Shown: positions 50,976-60,900 of the stretch, in pieces
Position numbering within the stretch: the first letter of the stretch is position 1
How the letters are laid out: every line of letters begins with the position of its first letter
DNA from: HGM04593 sp045636125
GTDB lineage: Bacteria; Bacteroidota; Bacteroidia; Bacteroidales; Bacteroidaceae
NCBI GenBank assembly: GCA_045636125.1
Contig: JAZTWX010000027.1
Coordinates: 1 to 64,000, forward strand
Direction of reading: 5' to 3'
Length of the DNA: 64,000 bases
Translations under genes and position numbers: made by a program
Notes under the pieces: model-generated
Seen by the model: only the letters and a program-made list of their open reading frames with translations
What the model was told of the DNA's origin: nothing
Databases searched by the model: none

Positions 50976-53447
50976 TTATATGAGTGTTAAAGGGTTGTCT
51001 ACTTTTTCATTGAGCAGGGCAATGCCGAGCACCTCCATTATATCGTCGACATAATGGAACTGTAGTCCTTTGAGGTAAATCTCGGGTATTGCATCGATGT
51101 TGCGTTTGTTCTCTTTGCACAGGATAATCTCTTTAATTCCTGCTCGTTTGGCTGCGAGAATCTTCTCTTTAATGCCGCCGACGGGCAGAACCTTGCCGCG
51201 CAGTGTGATTTCGCCTGTCATTGCGAGGTTGGGCTTCACTTTGCGTTGTGTGAGCGCCGATGCAAGAGCTGTTGCCATTGTTATACCGGCCGAGGGACCG
51301 TCTTTGGGAATTGCACCTTCGGGAACGTGGAGATGTATGTTCCATTTACCGAAGATTTCGGGCTCAATGCCAAGCTGTGTCGCGTGTGCTTTTATGTATT
51401 CAAGTGCCAGCATTGCCGACTCCTTCATTACATCGCCGAGGTTTCCTGTCAGGGTTATCTTCTCGCCTTTTCCGGGGCTCAAGCTTGTCTCAATGAAAAG
51501 AATCTCACCGCCGACGGCTGTCCAGGCGAGACCCACTACAACGCCTGCGTAGTCGTTGCCCTGGTAACGGTCGCGCGAAAATTCTTTCGGGCCGAGAAGG
51601 TCGAGCAGGTTGTCGGGTTTTATGCTGCGTGTCTCTATTTCGCCTGTACAGGCTTTCTGGTAGGCGAGGCGGCGCATTACTTTTCCAATCTTCTTTTCGA
51701 GCGAACGTACACCCGACTCGCGTGTGTAGTCCTCGATTATGCGCTCAATGGCGGCCTTGTTTATGCTTATCTTTTCGTCCTCAATTCCGTTGGCGGCCTT
51801 TTCCTTGGGTACAAGGTGGCGCTTGGCAATTTCCACCTTCTCCTCAGTGAGGTAACCGCTCACTTCGATGAGTTCCATACGGTCGAGCAGGGGCGCGGGT
51901 ATGTTGCCGAGGTTGTTGGCCGTTGCAATGAACATTACGTTCGAGAGGTCGTAGTCGATGTCGAGGAAATTGTCGTGGAAGGAGTTATTCTGTTCGGGGT
52001 CGAGCACTTCGAGAAGGGCCGACGAGGGGTCGCCGTGCATTGAGGCCTGGCCCACCTTGTCAATCTCGTCGAGAATGAACACGGGGTTGTCGCTGCCGGC
52101 CTTTGCAAGGTTCTTGAGTATGCGGCCGGGCATTGCGCCTATGTATGTCTTGCGGTGTCCTCGAATTTCCGACTCGTCGTGCACTCCGCCCAGTGACATA
52201 CGCACATATTGGCGCTTGAGAGCGTCTGCAATTGAGCGGCCGAGAGAGGTTTTTCCCACTCCCGGAGGGCCGTAAAGGCATATGATGGGCGATTTCAGGT
52301 CGCCTCTCATCTTAATGATTGCAAGGTGCTCAATGATTCTCTCCTTTACTTTGTCGAGCCCGTAGTGGTCGCGGTCGAGGATTTTGCGTGCGTTGGGGAT
52401 GTCGAGGTTGTCGGTGGTGCATTTTCCCCACGGCAGGCTCACGAACAGCTGCAGGTAGTTGAGCTGTACGTGGTAGTCGGGTGTCTGGGGGTTGATGCGC
52501 TCGAGCTTTGCAAGCTCCTTTGCAAAAACTTCTTCGGTTTCGGGCTTCCAGTTTTTCTCATCGGCTTTTCGGCGAAGCTCCTTGATGTCTTGCTCCTGGG
52601 GGCTGCCGCCAAGCTCCTCCTGTATGTTCTTAATTTGCTGCTGCAGGAAATACTCTTTCTGCTGTGCATCGAGCTCTTTGTGGGTGCGCTTGAGAATCTC
52701 TTTCTGAATTCTTTGCAGCTCCCTTTCGTGGTTCAGAATCTCGAGCAGCATATAGGCCTTGTTCTTGTAGTCGTTCTCGGCCAGAATTGCAATCTTCTGC
52801 TCGGTGTCGGCTTTTATGTTGGAGCAGAGGAAGTTTATTTTTGCCGCCATATTGGGCATCTGGCCGAATGCGAATTTCAGCCCGGCCTCGTCCTCCTCGT
52901 TCACGGTCTTGATAATCTCTCTGGTAGCGTCGAGACAGTTGTTGACAAGGATTTTGAACTCCTTGTCGTTCTCGTCACAGGGATTCTCCTTTATGCGGTC
53001 GATGTGACCTTTCAAAAAGGGCTTGTGAGCGGTAATTTGCTTGAGTGTAACCTTTTCAATGCCTTGAAGAATGGCAGTTGTGGTGCCGTCGGGCATTTCA
53101 ATGGTGCGTATGATTTTTGCAATTGTTCCCGTGGGGTAGAGGTCGTTGAGCGTGGGCTCTTCAACCGATGCCTCCTTTTGTGAGAATACGGCCAGGTAAT
53201 GGCTTCTTCTTTTTGCGTAGTTCTTTATGAGGAAAAGCGAAGACGCGCGTCCCACACTCACGGGCATAGCGGTAGTGGGGAACAGCACCATATTGCGCAA
53301 TGGCAAAATGGGGAAGTTCTCCTCGAATTCAATCTTGGGTTCAGCTTTTGCATCAATCTCTTCGAAGTCGGTGATCATTGAAAATTCACCACCCTCGAGG
53401 TTCTCATCGTTCTCTGTATCAAAATTATGTTTGTCAATTGTTCCCAT
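50976..53447 (-). CDS. lon: ATP-dependent protease Lon
   Basis: 823 residues from ATG 53447 (an upstream TTG at 53468 is unlikely). The N-terminal LON substrate domain (FPILPLRNMVLFPTTAMPVS) is followed by a coiled coil (about 225-290), the AAA+ module (Walker A CLYGPPGVGKTSLGRSIADA, Walker B NPVFILDEIDKVG) and the proteolytic domain with the Ser-Lys dyad (IPKDGPSAGITMATALASAL and GGIKEKILAAKRAG). It degrades misfolded and regulatory proteins in the cytoplasm. First gene of lon-tgt-LptF/G; divergent from the lipid kinase. Confidence 0.96.
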   Translation of the reverse strand: MGTIDKHNFDTENDENLEGGEFSMITDFEEIDAKAEPKIEFEENFPILPLRNMVLFPTTAMPVSVGRASSLFLIKNYAKRRSHYLAVFSQKEASVEEPTLNDLYPTGTIAKIIRTIEMPDGTTTAILQGIEKVTLKQITAHKPFLKGHIDRIKENPCDENDKEFKILVNNCLDATREIIKTVNEEDEAGLKFAFGQMPNMAAKINFLCSNIKADTEQKIAILAENDYKNKAYMLLEILNHERELQRIQKEILKRTHKELDAQQKEYFLQQQIKNIQEELGGSPQEQDIKELRRKADEKNWKPETEEVFAKELAKLERINPQTPDYHVQLNYLQLFVSLPWGKCTTDNLDIPNARKILDRDHYGLDKVKERIIEHLAIIKMRGDLKSPIICLYGPPGVGKTSLGRSIADALKRQYVRMSLGGVHDESEIRGHRKTYIGAMPGRILKNLAKAGSDNPVFILDEIDKVGQASMHGDPSSALLEVLDPEQNNSFHDNFLDIDYDLSNVMFIATANNLGNIPAPLLDRMELIEVSGYLTEEKVEIAKRHLVPKEKAANGIEDEKISINKAAIERIIEDYTRESGVRSLEKKIGKVMRRLAYQKACTGEIETRSIKPDNLLDLLGPKEFSRDRYQGNDYAGVVVGLAWTAVGGEILFIETSLSPGKGEKITLTGNLGDVMKESAMLALEYIKAHATQLGIEPEIFGKWNIHLHVPEGAIPKDGPSAGITMATALASALTQRKVKPNLAMTGEITLRGKVLPVGGIKEKILAAKRAGIKEIILCKENKRNIDAIPEIYLKGLQFHYVDDIMEVLGIALLNEKVDNPLTLI

Positions 53448-53713
53448 ATTCTTTTTTCTGTCAAACAAATGAAATGGCCTAATGGCATTTCAAAACGCGA
53501 AGATACGATTAATTGTCGACTTTGCGAAATATTTTAATTAAATTAATATATTATTATCTTATCGCGCTCTTCTTTGATGTGCAGTTTTACGTGCTTTCTT
53601 GTTTTTGGAAATAATGGGGCCGAGTTTTTCGGTTAATTCAATTTGTTTGCACTATCTTTGCATCGAAGACGCTAAAAACAGGCAGCGCAGTTGATTTTTG
53701 AAAGGATAAAGCT

Positions 53714-54811
53714 GTGACGAAAGAGAAAAAAGAGATATTGTTCATAATTAATCCAAAATCGGGTGTGGGGGGCAAAGGTACCATCCCACGTCTGGTTAAC
53801 GGTCTTATAGACAAGAAGAAATTCAATGTCGAGATTAAAAAGACCGAATACGTTGCGCACGCTTGCGAAATAGCTTCGGAGGCGGCGAAAGAAGGCGTGG
53901 ATGTTGTTGTTGCTGTTGGTGGCGACGGCACTGTGAACGAGGTTGCGCGCTCTCTTGTCGACACGCAAACGGCTCTTGGAATAATTCCTTGTGGTTCGGG
54001 CAATGGCTTTGCAAGACATATTGGTGTTCCCATAGATGTGAAAAAGGCCATTGAATTCTTGAATACAGCCGAGCCGGTGTCGGTCGATTATGGAAAAATA
54101 AACGGCTTGCCCTTTTTCTGCACTTGCGGCATAGGGTTCGATGCTATTGTGAGTGATAGTTTTGCCAATGGTACCCGTCGTGGTCTTTTGGGATATATGA
54201 ACCAGACGCTTGTCGACTGGTTGAAGTATGAGCCGGCTGTTTATGAACTCGAAAGCGAGTCGTTCAGGCAGAATTACAAGGCGTTTCTCATAGCTTGTGG
54301 CAATGCAGCGCAGTATGGCAACAATGCCTATATAAGCCCCCGTGCGTCGATGCGCGACGGCCTTTTGAGCATCACTATTCTTGAGCCTTTCCCTGCGGTG
54401 GATGTTCCGCTTATCTTGAGCCAGCTTTTCGGCCGTTCGCTCGACAGGAACGGTCACATAAAAACGCTGGAAGCAAAGTGGTTGCGCATAAAGAGAAAAA
54501 ATGCGGGTCCTGTGCATTTTGATGGGGAACCCACTAATATGGATTCGGAGATTTTTGTGGAGATTGTGCCGCGCGGCCTTAATGTGATGGCGGCTCCGGG
54601 CTGGGACGGAAAATCGGCCGAAGTGCCGTTGTATAAACAGGTATTTGAACTGTTCAGTGGAACGGTGCCCGCCGTTGATATAAATTTACCCAAAGTGGAA
54701 CTCTCTTTGCCCAAGATGAATGTAGCCGACCTCAAAGGGCGCTTGCCGCAGCTTCCATCGCTCCCCTCAATTGCTAAGGCTGTGCGCAAGAAAAAGGCTT
54801 CCAAAAAGTAA
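53714..54811 (+). CDS. diacylglycerol/lipid kinase (DagK/YegS family)
   Basis: 365 residues from GTG 53714, preceded by AAAGGA at 53701-53706. The DAGK catalytic domain shows ILFIINPKSGVGGKGTIPRL, VVAVGGDGTVNEVA and IIPCGSGNGFARHIG, with the later GIGFDAIVSD and a C-terminal beta-sandwich ending in HFDGEPTNMDSEIFVEIVPR. It phosphorylates diacylglycerol or a related lipid. About 60 extra residues follow the normal end (LPKVELSLPKM, a basic KKKASKK tail), possibly membrane binding. TATCTTTG at 53653-53660 is a promoter -7 match. Confidence 0.9.
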   Translation: MTKEKKEILFIINPKSGVGGKGTIPRLVNGLIDKKKFNVEIKKTEYVAHACEIASEAAKEGVDVVVAVGGDGTVNEVARSLVDTQTALGIIPCGSGNGFARHIGVPIDVKKAIEFLNTAEPVSVDYGKINGLPFFCTCGIGFDAIVSDSFANGTRRGLLGYMNQTLVDWLKYEPAVYELESESFRQNYKAFLIACGNAAQYGNNAYISPRASMRDGLLSITILEPFPAVDVPLILSQLFGRSLDRNGHIKTLEAKWLRIKRKNAGPVHFDGEPTNMDSEIFVEIVPRGLNVMAAPGWDGKSAEVPLYKQVFELFSGTVPAVDINLPKVELSLPKMNVADLKGRLPQLPSLPSIAKAVRKKKASKK

Positions 54812-54836
54812 ATTTCTTTAGAAAAATAATTACAGG

Positions 54837-55547
54837 TTACGCCATCTTAAGATAGAAATCGCGTAGCAAGGCAGTGGCTTCGGCACTGTATTCTCCCGGG
54901 CTGTTTTCCAGTATCAAGTCCTCTCGCACGGGTGTGTTGCACGCCTGTCTTCCGAATTCGGCCAACACTCGCTTTGCCGGTTTTCTGGGGGTTGTATGAA
55001 CGTGCAGAACTCTGTGCAGCGAAAAACCGTAGATTGTTGCATTTTCAGCCCACAAGGGTAGTTCGTCGGTGGGTAACACTAGTGAAACCTTACCGCAATC
55101 GGCAAGAATGTCCTTTGTCTTCTTGAAAAAGAGGGCGGGCGACAGAGAGTCGTTGTGGCGCGCAAGTGTGCGGCTGCTGTCGTTGCATTTAAGGCTGTTG
55201 GCAAAGTAGGGTGGGTTGCTTACTATTGCATCGAACTTCTCGCAGGGCGTGAATTTCGTATAGTCGCAGTGGATTATTTCGACCCTGTCGCTCCATTGAG
55301 AATTCTTTACATTCTCTGCTGCCTGAACGGCTGCGGCCTTTTCTATTTCAATGCCGGTGACAAAGGCGTTGCTGCGTTGTGCTGCCATCAATGCTATGAG
55401 CCCGCTGCCGGTGCCCACGTCGAGTATCCTCTTGCATCCGTTGGTGCAGAACCACGCGCCGAGCAGGCATCCGTCGGTGCCCACCTTCATTGCGCAGCCA
55501 TCCTGCACGATGGTGAATTTCTTGAATTGGAAATAGTTGTTCGGCAT
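54837..55547 (-). CDS. trmN6: tRNA1(Val) (adenine(37)-N6)-methyltransferase
   Basis: 236 residues from ATG 55547; the longer reading upstream runs into the tRNA gene and is noise. Rossmann methyltransferase with KKFTIVQDGCAMKVGTDGCL, SAM motif RILDVGTGSGLIALMAAQRS, GIEIEKAAAVQAAENVKNS and the catalytic DAIVSNPPYFANSL. It makes m6A37 in tRNA-Val. The gene stands just downstream of tRNA-Thr on the same strand, separated by a hairpin. Confidence 0.92.
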   Translation of the reverse strand: MPNNYFQFKKFTIVQDGCAMKVGTDGCLLGAWFCTNGCKRILDVGTGSGLIALMAAQRSNAFVTGIEIEKAAAVQAAENVKNSQWSDRVEIIHCDYTKFTPCEKFDAIVSNPPYFANSLKCNDSSRTLARHNDSLSPALFFKKTKDILADCGKVSLVLPTDELPLWAENATIYGFSLHRVLHVHTTPRKPAKRVLAEFGRQACNTPVREDLILENSPGEYSAEATALLRDFYLKMA

Positions 55548-55563
55548 TGCAGCAATTGAAAAT

Positions 55564-55580
55564 AGCCGGGAGGCCCGGCT
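55564..55580 (-). terminator. hairpin after tRNA-Thr
   Basis: AGCCGGG (55564-55570) and CCCGGCT (55574-55580), 7 bp with a 3-base loop, on the - strand preceded by a run of nine T (55585-55594). It separates the tRNA from trmN6. Confidence 0.5.
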
Positions 55581-55595
55581 AATGTAAAAAAAAAG

Positions 55596-55668
<73 letters not shown>

Positions 55669-55710
55669 GGTGTTGCGCCGGTTGAAACCTCTTTGCGCGT
55701 TCATCGAGTG

Positions 55711-55740
55711 CAAAGATAATTATAAAAAGCAATGCGCAAA
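55711..55740 (-). promoter_or_regulatory. promoter of tRNA-Thr
   Basis: On the - strand TTTG (55740-55737), 18 bases, then TATCTTTG (55718-55711), a close match to the Bacteroidetes consensus, 42 bases before the tRNA 5' end. Confidence 0.65.
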
Positions 55741-55781
55741 AGAATAGTCCGAAAAAACTTTTCAAATAGTTGCCTTGCTGC

Positions 55782-55812
55782 TTTGCACTAAAATATTATT
55801 TATATATATTTG
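55782..55812 (+). promoter_or_regulatory. strong consensus promoter of the leader upstream of the purF-like gene
   Basis: TTTG at 55782-55785, exactly 19 bases, then TATATTTG at 55805-55812: a full match to TTTG-N19-TAnnTTTG. The transcript would begin near 55820 and meet a terminator at 55978-56004. Confidence 0.75.
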
Positions 55813-55859
55813 CAGCAGAATTGCAAAAAACACAGAACAGAGTAAAGAGCTGGATTTGT

Positions 55860-55979
55860 ATGAACGAGCTTCGTGAACATATGGGTATGCCCGAAACAAA
55901 TTGCGTCAACGGAATTTGTTTGCCTTGCTCGCTTGTTACAATTTACTGCGCTTTGTTTTGTTGCTGTTTCTGTCTATAG
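55860..55979 (+). CDS. cysteine-rich 39-aa leader ORF
   Basis: ATG 55860 to TAG 55977-55979. Eight of the 39 codons are Cys, six of them in the last half, ending CALFCCCFCL. The stop codon overlaps the left arm of the terminator hairpin at 55978. An internal hairpin (AAACAAATT 55894-55902 with AATTTGTTT 55913-55921) lies within the frame. The arrangement of promoter, short frame rich in one amino acid, terminator and biosynthetic gene is that of a translational attenuator, but no recognisable Shine-Dalgarno is present, which is normal for this phylum. Confidence 0.4.
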   Translation: MNELREHMGMPETNCVNGICLPCSLVTIYCALFCCCFCL

Positions 55980-56004
55980 TCGTTTCGTGGAAACGACTTT
56001 TTTT
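55978..56004 (+). terminator. intrinsic terminator / attenuator before the purF-like gene
   Basis: AGTCGTTTC (55978-55986) and GAAACGACT (55990-55998) with a GTG loop, followed by seven T through 56004. It is located 74 bases before the start of the purF-like gene on the same strand. Confidence 0.85.
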
Positions 56005-56077
56005 GTACCTTTACGAACGAAGGACAGACTGATACGGATAATATTTGAACTACTACTAATAAAACTGACAATAAATT

Positions 56078-57958
56078 ATGGAACCATTATTACACGAATG
56101 TGGTGTTGCGATGATTCGCCTGCTTAAACCTTTGGAGTATTACAAAGAGAAATATGGAACGTGGGCGTATGGAATGAATAAGTTGTTCCTGCTTATGAAC
56201 AAGCAGTACAATAGAGGCCAGCAGGGAGCAGGAATCTCTTGCGTTAAATTGAAAGCGGCTCCCGGCGAAGATTATATGAACCGTGAGCGTGCCGAGGGTT
56301 CGGGCGCTATTTCTGAAGTGTTCGATGCTGCAAACAAAGATGTAAAGACGGCTCCTAAAGATATGAGAGGCAACGCGGCTTATGCTTACCGTCATTTTGG
56401 TTTTGCGGGCGAACTCTATATGGGGCACTTGCGTTACTCGGCAACAGGAAAGACCGGTATGCAGTATGTGCACCCCTTCCTGCGTCGTAACAACTGGCGA
56501 GCAAAAAACCTTGCCCTTTGCGGTAATTTCCATATTACAAATGTTGACGACGTCTTCCACGAACTTGTGGCACACGGCCAACACCCCCGTGTACACGCCG
56601 ACACATATATTATGCTCGAGCTTATGGGACACCGTCTCGACCGTGAGGTGGAGCGTATGTTCAAGGTGTGTGAGCAGGAGGGCCTTACAGGTATGGATAT
56701 AACAACCGGCATTGAGGAGAGAATGGATATTGCCAATGTGCTGCGCACCTCGGCTCCTTTGCTTGACGGCGGTTATGTGTTCTGTGGAATAACCGGTAGT
56801 GGCGAGATGTTTACAATGCGCGACCCCTGGGGAGTGCGCACGGCCTACTGGTATGCAAACGACGAGATTTTCGTTGTTGCCAGCGAGCGTGCTGCGTTGC
56901 AGACAGCTATGAACCTCAAGGCTGAAGAGGTTATCGAAATAAAACCGGGTGAGGCTATGATAGTGAGCAAGAGCGGCAAAGTGCGTAGCGAAATTATCAT
57001 ACCCCAGAAGGCGTTCCTCCCTTGCTCGTTCGAGCGCATCTATTTCAGCCGCGGAAACGACGGTGACATTTACAAGGAGCGCAAGATGCTCGGTGCAAAT
57101 CTCAAGGAGCAGATATTGAAGGCTATCGATTACGACCTTGACAACACAGTGTTCTCGTTCATCCCCAACACAGCCGAAATGGCGTTCTACGGAATGGTAG
57201 AGGGTATGGAACAGTATCTTAACGAGTGGAAGGTGAAGGAGCTCAATTCGGGCAAGCAGTTAACTGCCGATGAGATTCAGGCGATTGTAGCCAAAAAGGT
57301 GCGCCAGGAAAAGGTTGCAAACAAGGATATAAAGATGCGTACATTCATCTCCACAGGAGACAAACGCAACGACCTTGCAGCCCACGTATACGATATCACA
57401 TACGGCACAATAAAACCCAAAGTGGACAACCTTGTTGTTATTGACGACAGTATTGTGCGCGGAACAACTCTCAAGCAGAGTATCTTGAATATTCTCGACC
57501 GCCTTGAGCCTAAAAAGATTATTGTTGTATCTTCGTCGCCTCAGGTCCGTTACCCCGACTACTACGGAATTGATATGGAGAAATTCGACCATTTTGTAGC
57601 TTTTAAGGCGGCTCTCGAGTTGCTCTACGAACGTGGTAAGCGCTCACTCATAGACCAGACATACAAGGCTTGTCTCGATGAGCTCAAGAAACCCGATGCC
57701 GAGCAGATAAACTGCACACGTGCAATCTACAAACCCTTTACATCGGATGAGATTTCGGTGAAGATCGGCGAGTTGCTCAAGCCCGTAGACCTCAAGGCCG
57801 ACCTCGAGCTTGTTTTCCAAAGCCTCACAGGCTTGCACGACGCTTGTCCCAATCACTTGGGTGACTGGTACTTCAGCGGTATCTATCCCACACCCGGCGG
57901 AAACCGTCTGGTAAACGAGGCGTTTGTGGAATATTACGAAACTTACCTATATAAATAG
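56078..57958 (+). CDS. amidophosphoribosyltransferase-like protein (class II glutamine amidotransferase + PRTase)
   Basis: 626 residues, about 120 longer than standard PurF. The Ntn-hydrolase glutaminase half begins with Cys 8 in LLHECGVAMIRLL, so a short propeptide would need removal to free the Cys. It also shows NRGQQGAGIS, GHLRYSATG and LCGNFHITN. The phosphoribosyltransferase half has the PRPP motif NLVVIDDSIVRGTTLKQSI (about residue 450). In Bacteroides-type genomes I recall this larger paralogue next to carAB, suggesting an ammonia-transfer role other than purine synthesis, but its substrate is not established. TACCTTTA at 56006-56013 may be a second promoter. It ends 30 bases before carB. 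Confidence 0.82.
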   Translation: MEPLLHECGVAMIRLLKPLEYYKEKYGTWAYGMNKLFLLMNKQYNRGQQGAGISCVKLKAAPGEDYMNRERAEGSGAISEVFDAANKDVKTAPKDMRGNAAYAYRHFGFAGELYMGHLRYSATGKTGMQYVHPFLRRNNWRAKNLALCGNFHITNVDDVFHELVAHGQHPRVHADTYIMLELMGHRLDREVERMFKVCEQEGLTGMDITTGIEERMDIANVLRTSAPLLDGGYVFCGITGSGEMFTMRDPWGVRTAYWYANDEIFVVASERAALQTAMNLKAEEVIEIKPGEAMIVSKSGKVRSEIIIPQKAFLPCSFERIYFSRGNDGDIYKERKMLGANLKEQILKAIDYDLDNTVFSFIPNTAEMAFYGMVEGMEQYLNEWKVKELNSGKQLTADEIQAIVAKKVRQEKVANKDIKMRTFISTGDKRNDLAAHVYDITYGTIKPKVDNLVVIDDSIVRGTTLKQSILNILDRLEPKKIIVVSSSPQVRYPDYYGIDMEKFDHFVAFKAALELLYERGKRSLIDQTYKACLDELKKPDAEQINCTRAIYKPFTSDEISVKIGELLKPVDLKADLELVFQSLTGLHDACPNHLGDWYFSGIYPTPGGNRLVNEAFVEYYETYLYK

Positions 57959-57988
57959 AACGAATATATATTAAAATAAGAAATTGAT

Positions 57989-60900
57989 ATGAAAGAGAAA
58001 CTCAAAAAAGTGTTGTTACTCGGCTCGGGTGCCTTGCGCATCGGCCAGGCAGGAGAGTTCGATTACTCGGGTTCACAAGCACTTAAAGCTCTGCGCGAGG
58101 AGGGTATTCAGTCGGTTCTTATCAACCCTAACGTTGCTACAATCCAGACATCGGAGGGTATTGCCGACAAAGTATATTTCCTTCCCGTAGACGTACACAA
58201 TGTAGAAGAGATTATCAAAAAAGAGCGCCCCGATGGAATTTTGCTTGCTTTCGGTGGACAGACCGCGCTTAACTGCGGTACAGAGCTCTACCAGAAAGGT
58301 ATTCTCGACAAATATGGCGTTAAGGTGCTTGGTACATCGGTAGAGGCTATTATGTACACCGAGGACCGCGACCTCTTTGTAAAGAAACTCGACGAGATTC
58401 CTATGAAGACTCCCGTGAGCCAGGCTGTGGAAACTATGGAGGATGCCTTGAAGGCTGCCCACGAGATTGGTTTCCCTGTAATGGTCCGTTCGGCCTACGC
58501 TCTCGGTGGCTTGGGTAGCGGTATCTGCCGCGACGAGGAGAGCTTTGTGAAGCTTGCCGAAAGCGCGTTCACATTCTCGAACCAGATTCTTGTTGAGGAG
58601 TCGCTCAAAGGCTGGAAAGAGATTGAGTTCGAGGTTATCCGCGACGCTAACGACCACTGTTTCACTGTGGCAAGCATGGAGAACTTCGACCCCCTCGGCA
58701 TTCACACAGGTGAATCAATTGTGGTTGCTCCCACTTGCTCACTCACTCCCGAGCAGGTTAAGTTTATGCAGGAGATTTCTGTAAAGGCTATCCGCCACCT
58801 CGGCATTGTGGGCGAATGTAACATTCAGTATGCATTCAACGCCGAAACAAACGACTATCGTGTAATTGAGGTTAACGCGCGCTTGAGCCGTTCTTCGGCA
58901 CTTGCTTCAAAGGCCACCGGTTATCCCCTTGCATTTGTTGCTGCTAAAATTGCGTTGGGTTACACTCTCGACCAGATTGGTGAGATGGGTACTCCCAACT
59001 CGGCATATAAGGCTCCCGACCTCGACTACCTTATATGTAAAATACCCCGTTGGGACCTCACAAAGTTCGCAGGCGTTTCACGCCAGATTGGTTCAAGTAT
59101 GAAATCGGTGGGCGAGATTATGTCTATCGGTCGTTCGTTCGAGGAGGTTATCCAGAAGGGTTTGCGTATGATTGGTCAGGGTATGCACGGCTTCGTTGGT
59201 AACGAGCACACTCACTTCGAAGACCTCGACGAGGAGCTTGCAAATCCCACCGATATGCGCATCTTCTCAATTGCTTCGGCTTTGGAGGAGGGTTACACTG
59301 TAGAGCGCATCAGCGAGCTTACAAAGATTGACCCCTGGTTCCTTAGCAAGCTCAAGAATATTGTCGACTACAAGAATGTTCTTTCGGGATACAACAAGCT
59401 CGAGGAGTTGCCCGAAGAGGTGCTCCGCAAGGCAAAGGAGCTTGGTTTCTCCGACTTCCAGATTGCACGTTTCGTGCTTAAAGAGGAGAAGAATATGGAG
59501 GCCGGCAACCTTGCAGTGCGTGCACGCCGTAAGGAGTTGAACGTGCTCCCCGCCGTTAAGCGCATAAACACAGTAGCTTCGGAACACCCCGACCTTACAA
59601 ACTACCTCTATATGACATACGGTGCCAAAGGCTACGATGTAAACTACTACAAGACCGACAAGTCGGTTGTTGTGCTCGGTTCGGGTGCATACCGCATCGG
59701 TTCATCGGTAGAGTTCGACTGGTGCTCGGTTAACGCCGTACAGACAGCACGTAAGCTCGGTTATAAATCAATAATGATTAACTACAACCCCGAAACCGTA
59801 TCGACCGACTACGATATGTGCGACCGCCTCTATTTCGACGAGCTTTCGTTGGAGCGCGTGCTCGACGTTATCGACCTTGAGCAGCCCGGTGGAGTGGTTG
59901 TGTCGGTGGGTGGACAAATCCCCAATAACCTTGCGATGAAACTGCATCGTCAGTCGGTGCCCATCCTCGGTACATCGCCCCTCTCAATCGACCGCGCCGA
60001 AAACCGTCACAAATTCTCGGCTATGCTCGACCAGCTTGGCATAGACCAGCCCGCGTGGAAGGAGCTTACAAGCATTGAGGATATGGAAGAATTTGTTGCT
60101 AAAGTTGGTTATCCCGTGCTTGTACGCCCCTCGTATGTGCTTTCGGGTGCAGCAATGAATGTTTGCTACAACGAAGAGGAGTTGCACGAGTTCTTGAAGA
60201 TGGCAGCCGAGGTGTCGAAGGAGTTCCCCGTTGTTGTATCGCAGTTTATGATTGATACAAAGGAGATTGAGTTCGATGCTGTTGCACAGAACGGCGAGGT
60301 TGTTGAGTACGCTATTTCGGAGCACGTTGAGTTTGCCGGTGTGCACTCGGGCGACGCAACATTGGTGTTCCCTGCACAGAAAATCTATTTCGAGACAGCA
60401 CGTCGCATCAAGAAGATAAGCCGCCGCATTGCGAAAGAGCTCAACATTTCGGGTCCTTTCAACATTCAGTTCCTTGCAAAGAACAACGAGGTGAAGGTTA
60501 TCGAGTGTAACTTGCGTGCATCGCGTTCGTTCCCCTTCGTTTCTAAGATTCTCAAACGCAACTTCATTGAGACTGCTACCCGCATTATGTTGGGTGCTCC
60601 TTACAGCCGTCCCGACAAGTCGGCCTTCGATATCGACTGGATTGGTGTTAAGGCATCGCAGTTCTCGTTCTCGCGTCTCCACAAGGCCGACCCTGTATTG
60701 GGCGTTGATATGTCATCGACCGGTGAGGTAGGTTGCATTGGTGACGACTTTGAAGAGGCTTTGCTCAACGCAATGATTGCTGTTGGTTACGATGTTCCCG
60801 AAAAGAACGTAATGGTATCATCGGGCGCTTCAAAATCGAAAGTCGATTTGTTGGAGCCCACGGGTATCCTTGCAGCGAAGGGTTACAATATCTTTGCAAC

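Noticed and set aside
55873..56127. 84-codon frame overlapping the leader and the purF-like start
   Set aside because: It runs through the terminator hairpin and the start of the next gene and has no protein-like pattern; the 39-codon Cys-rich frame is the better candidate.
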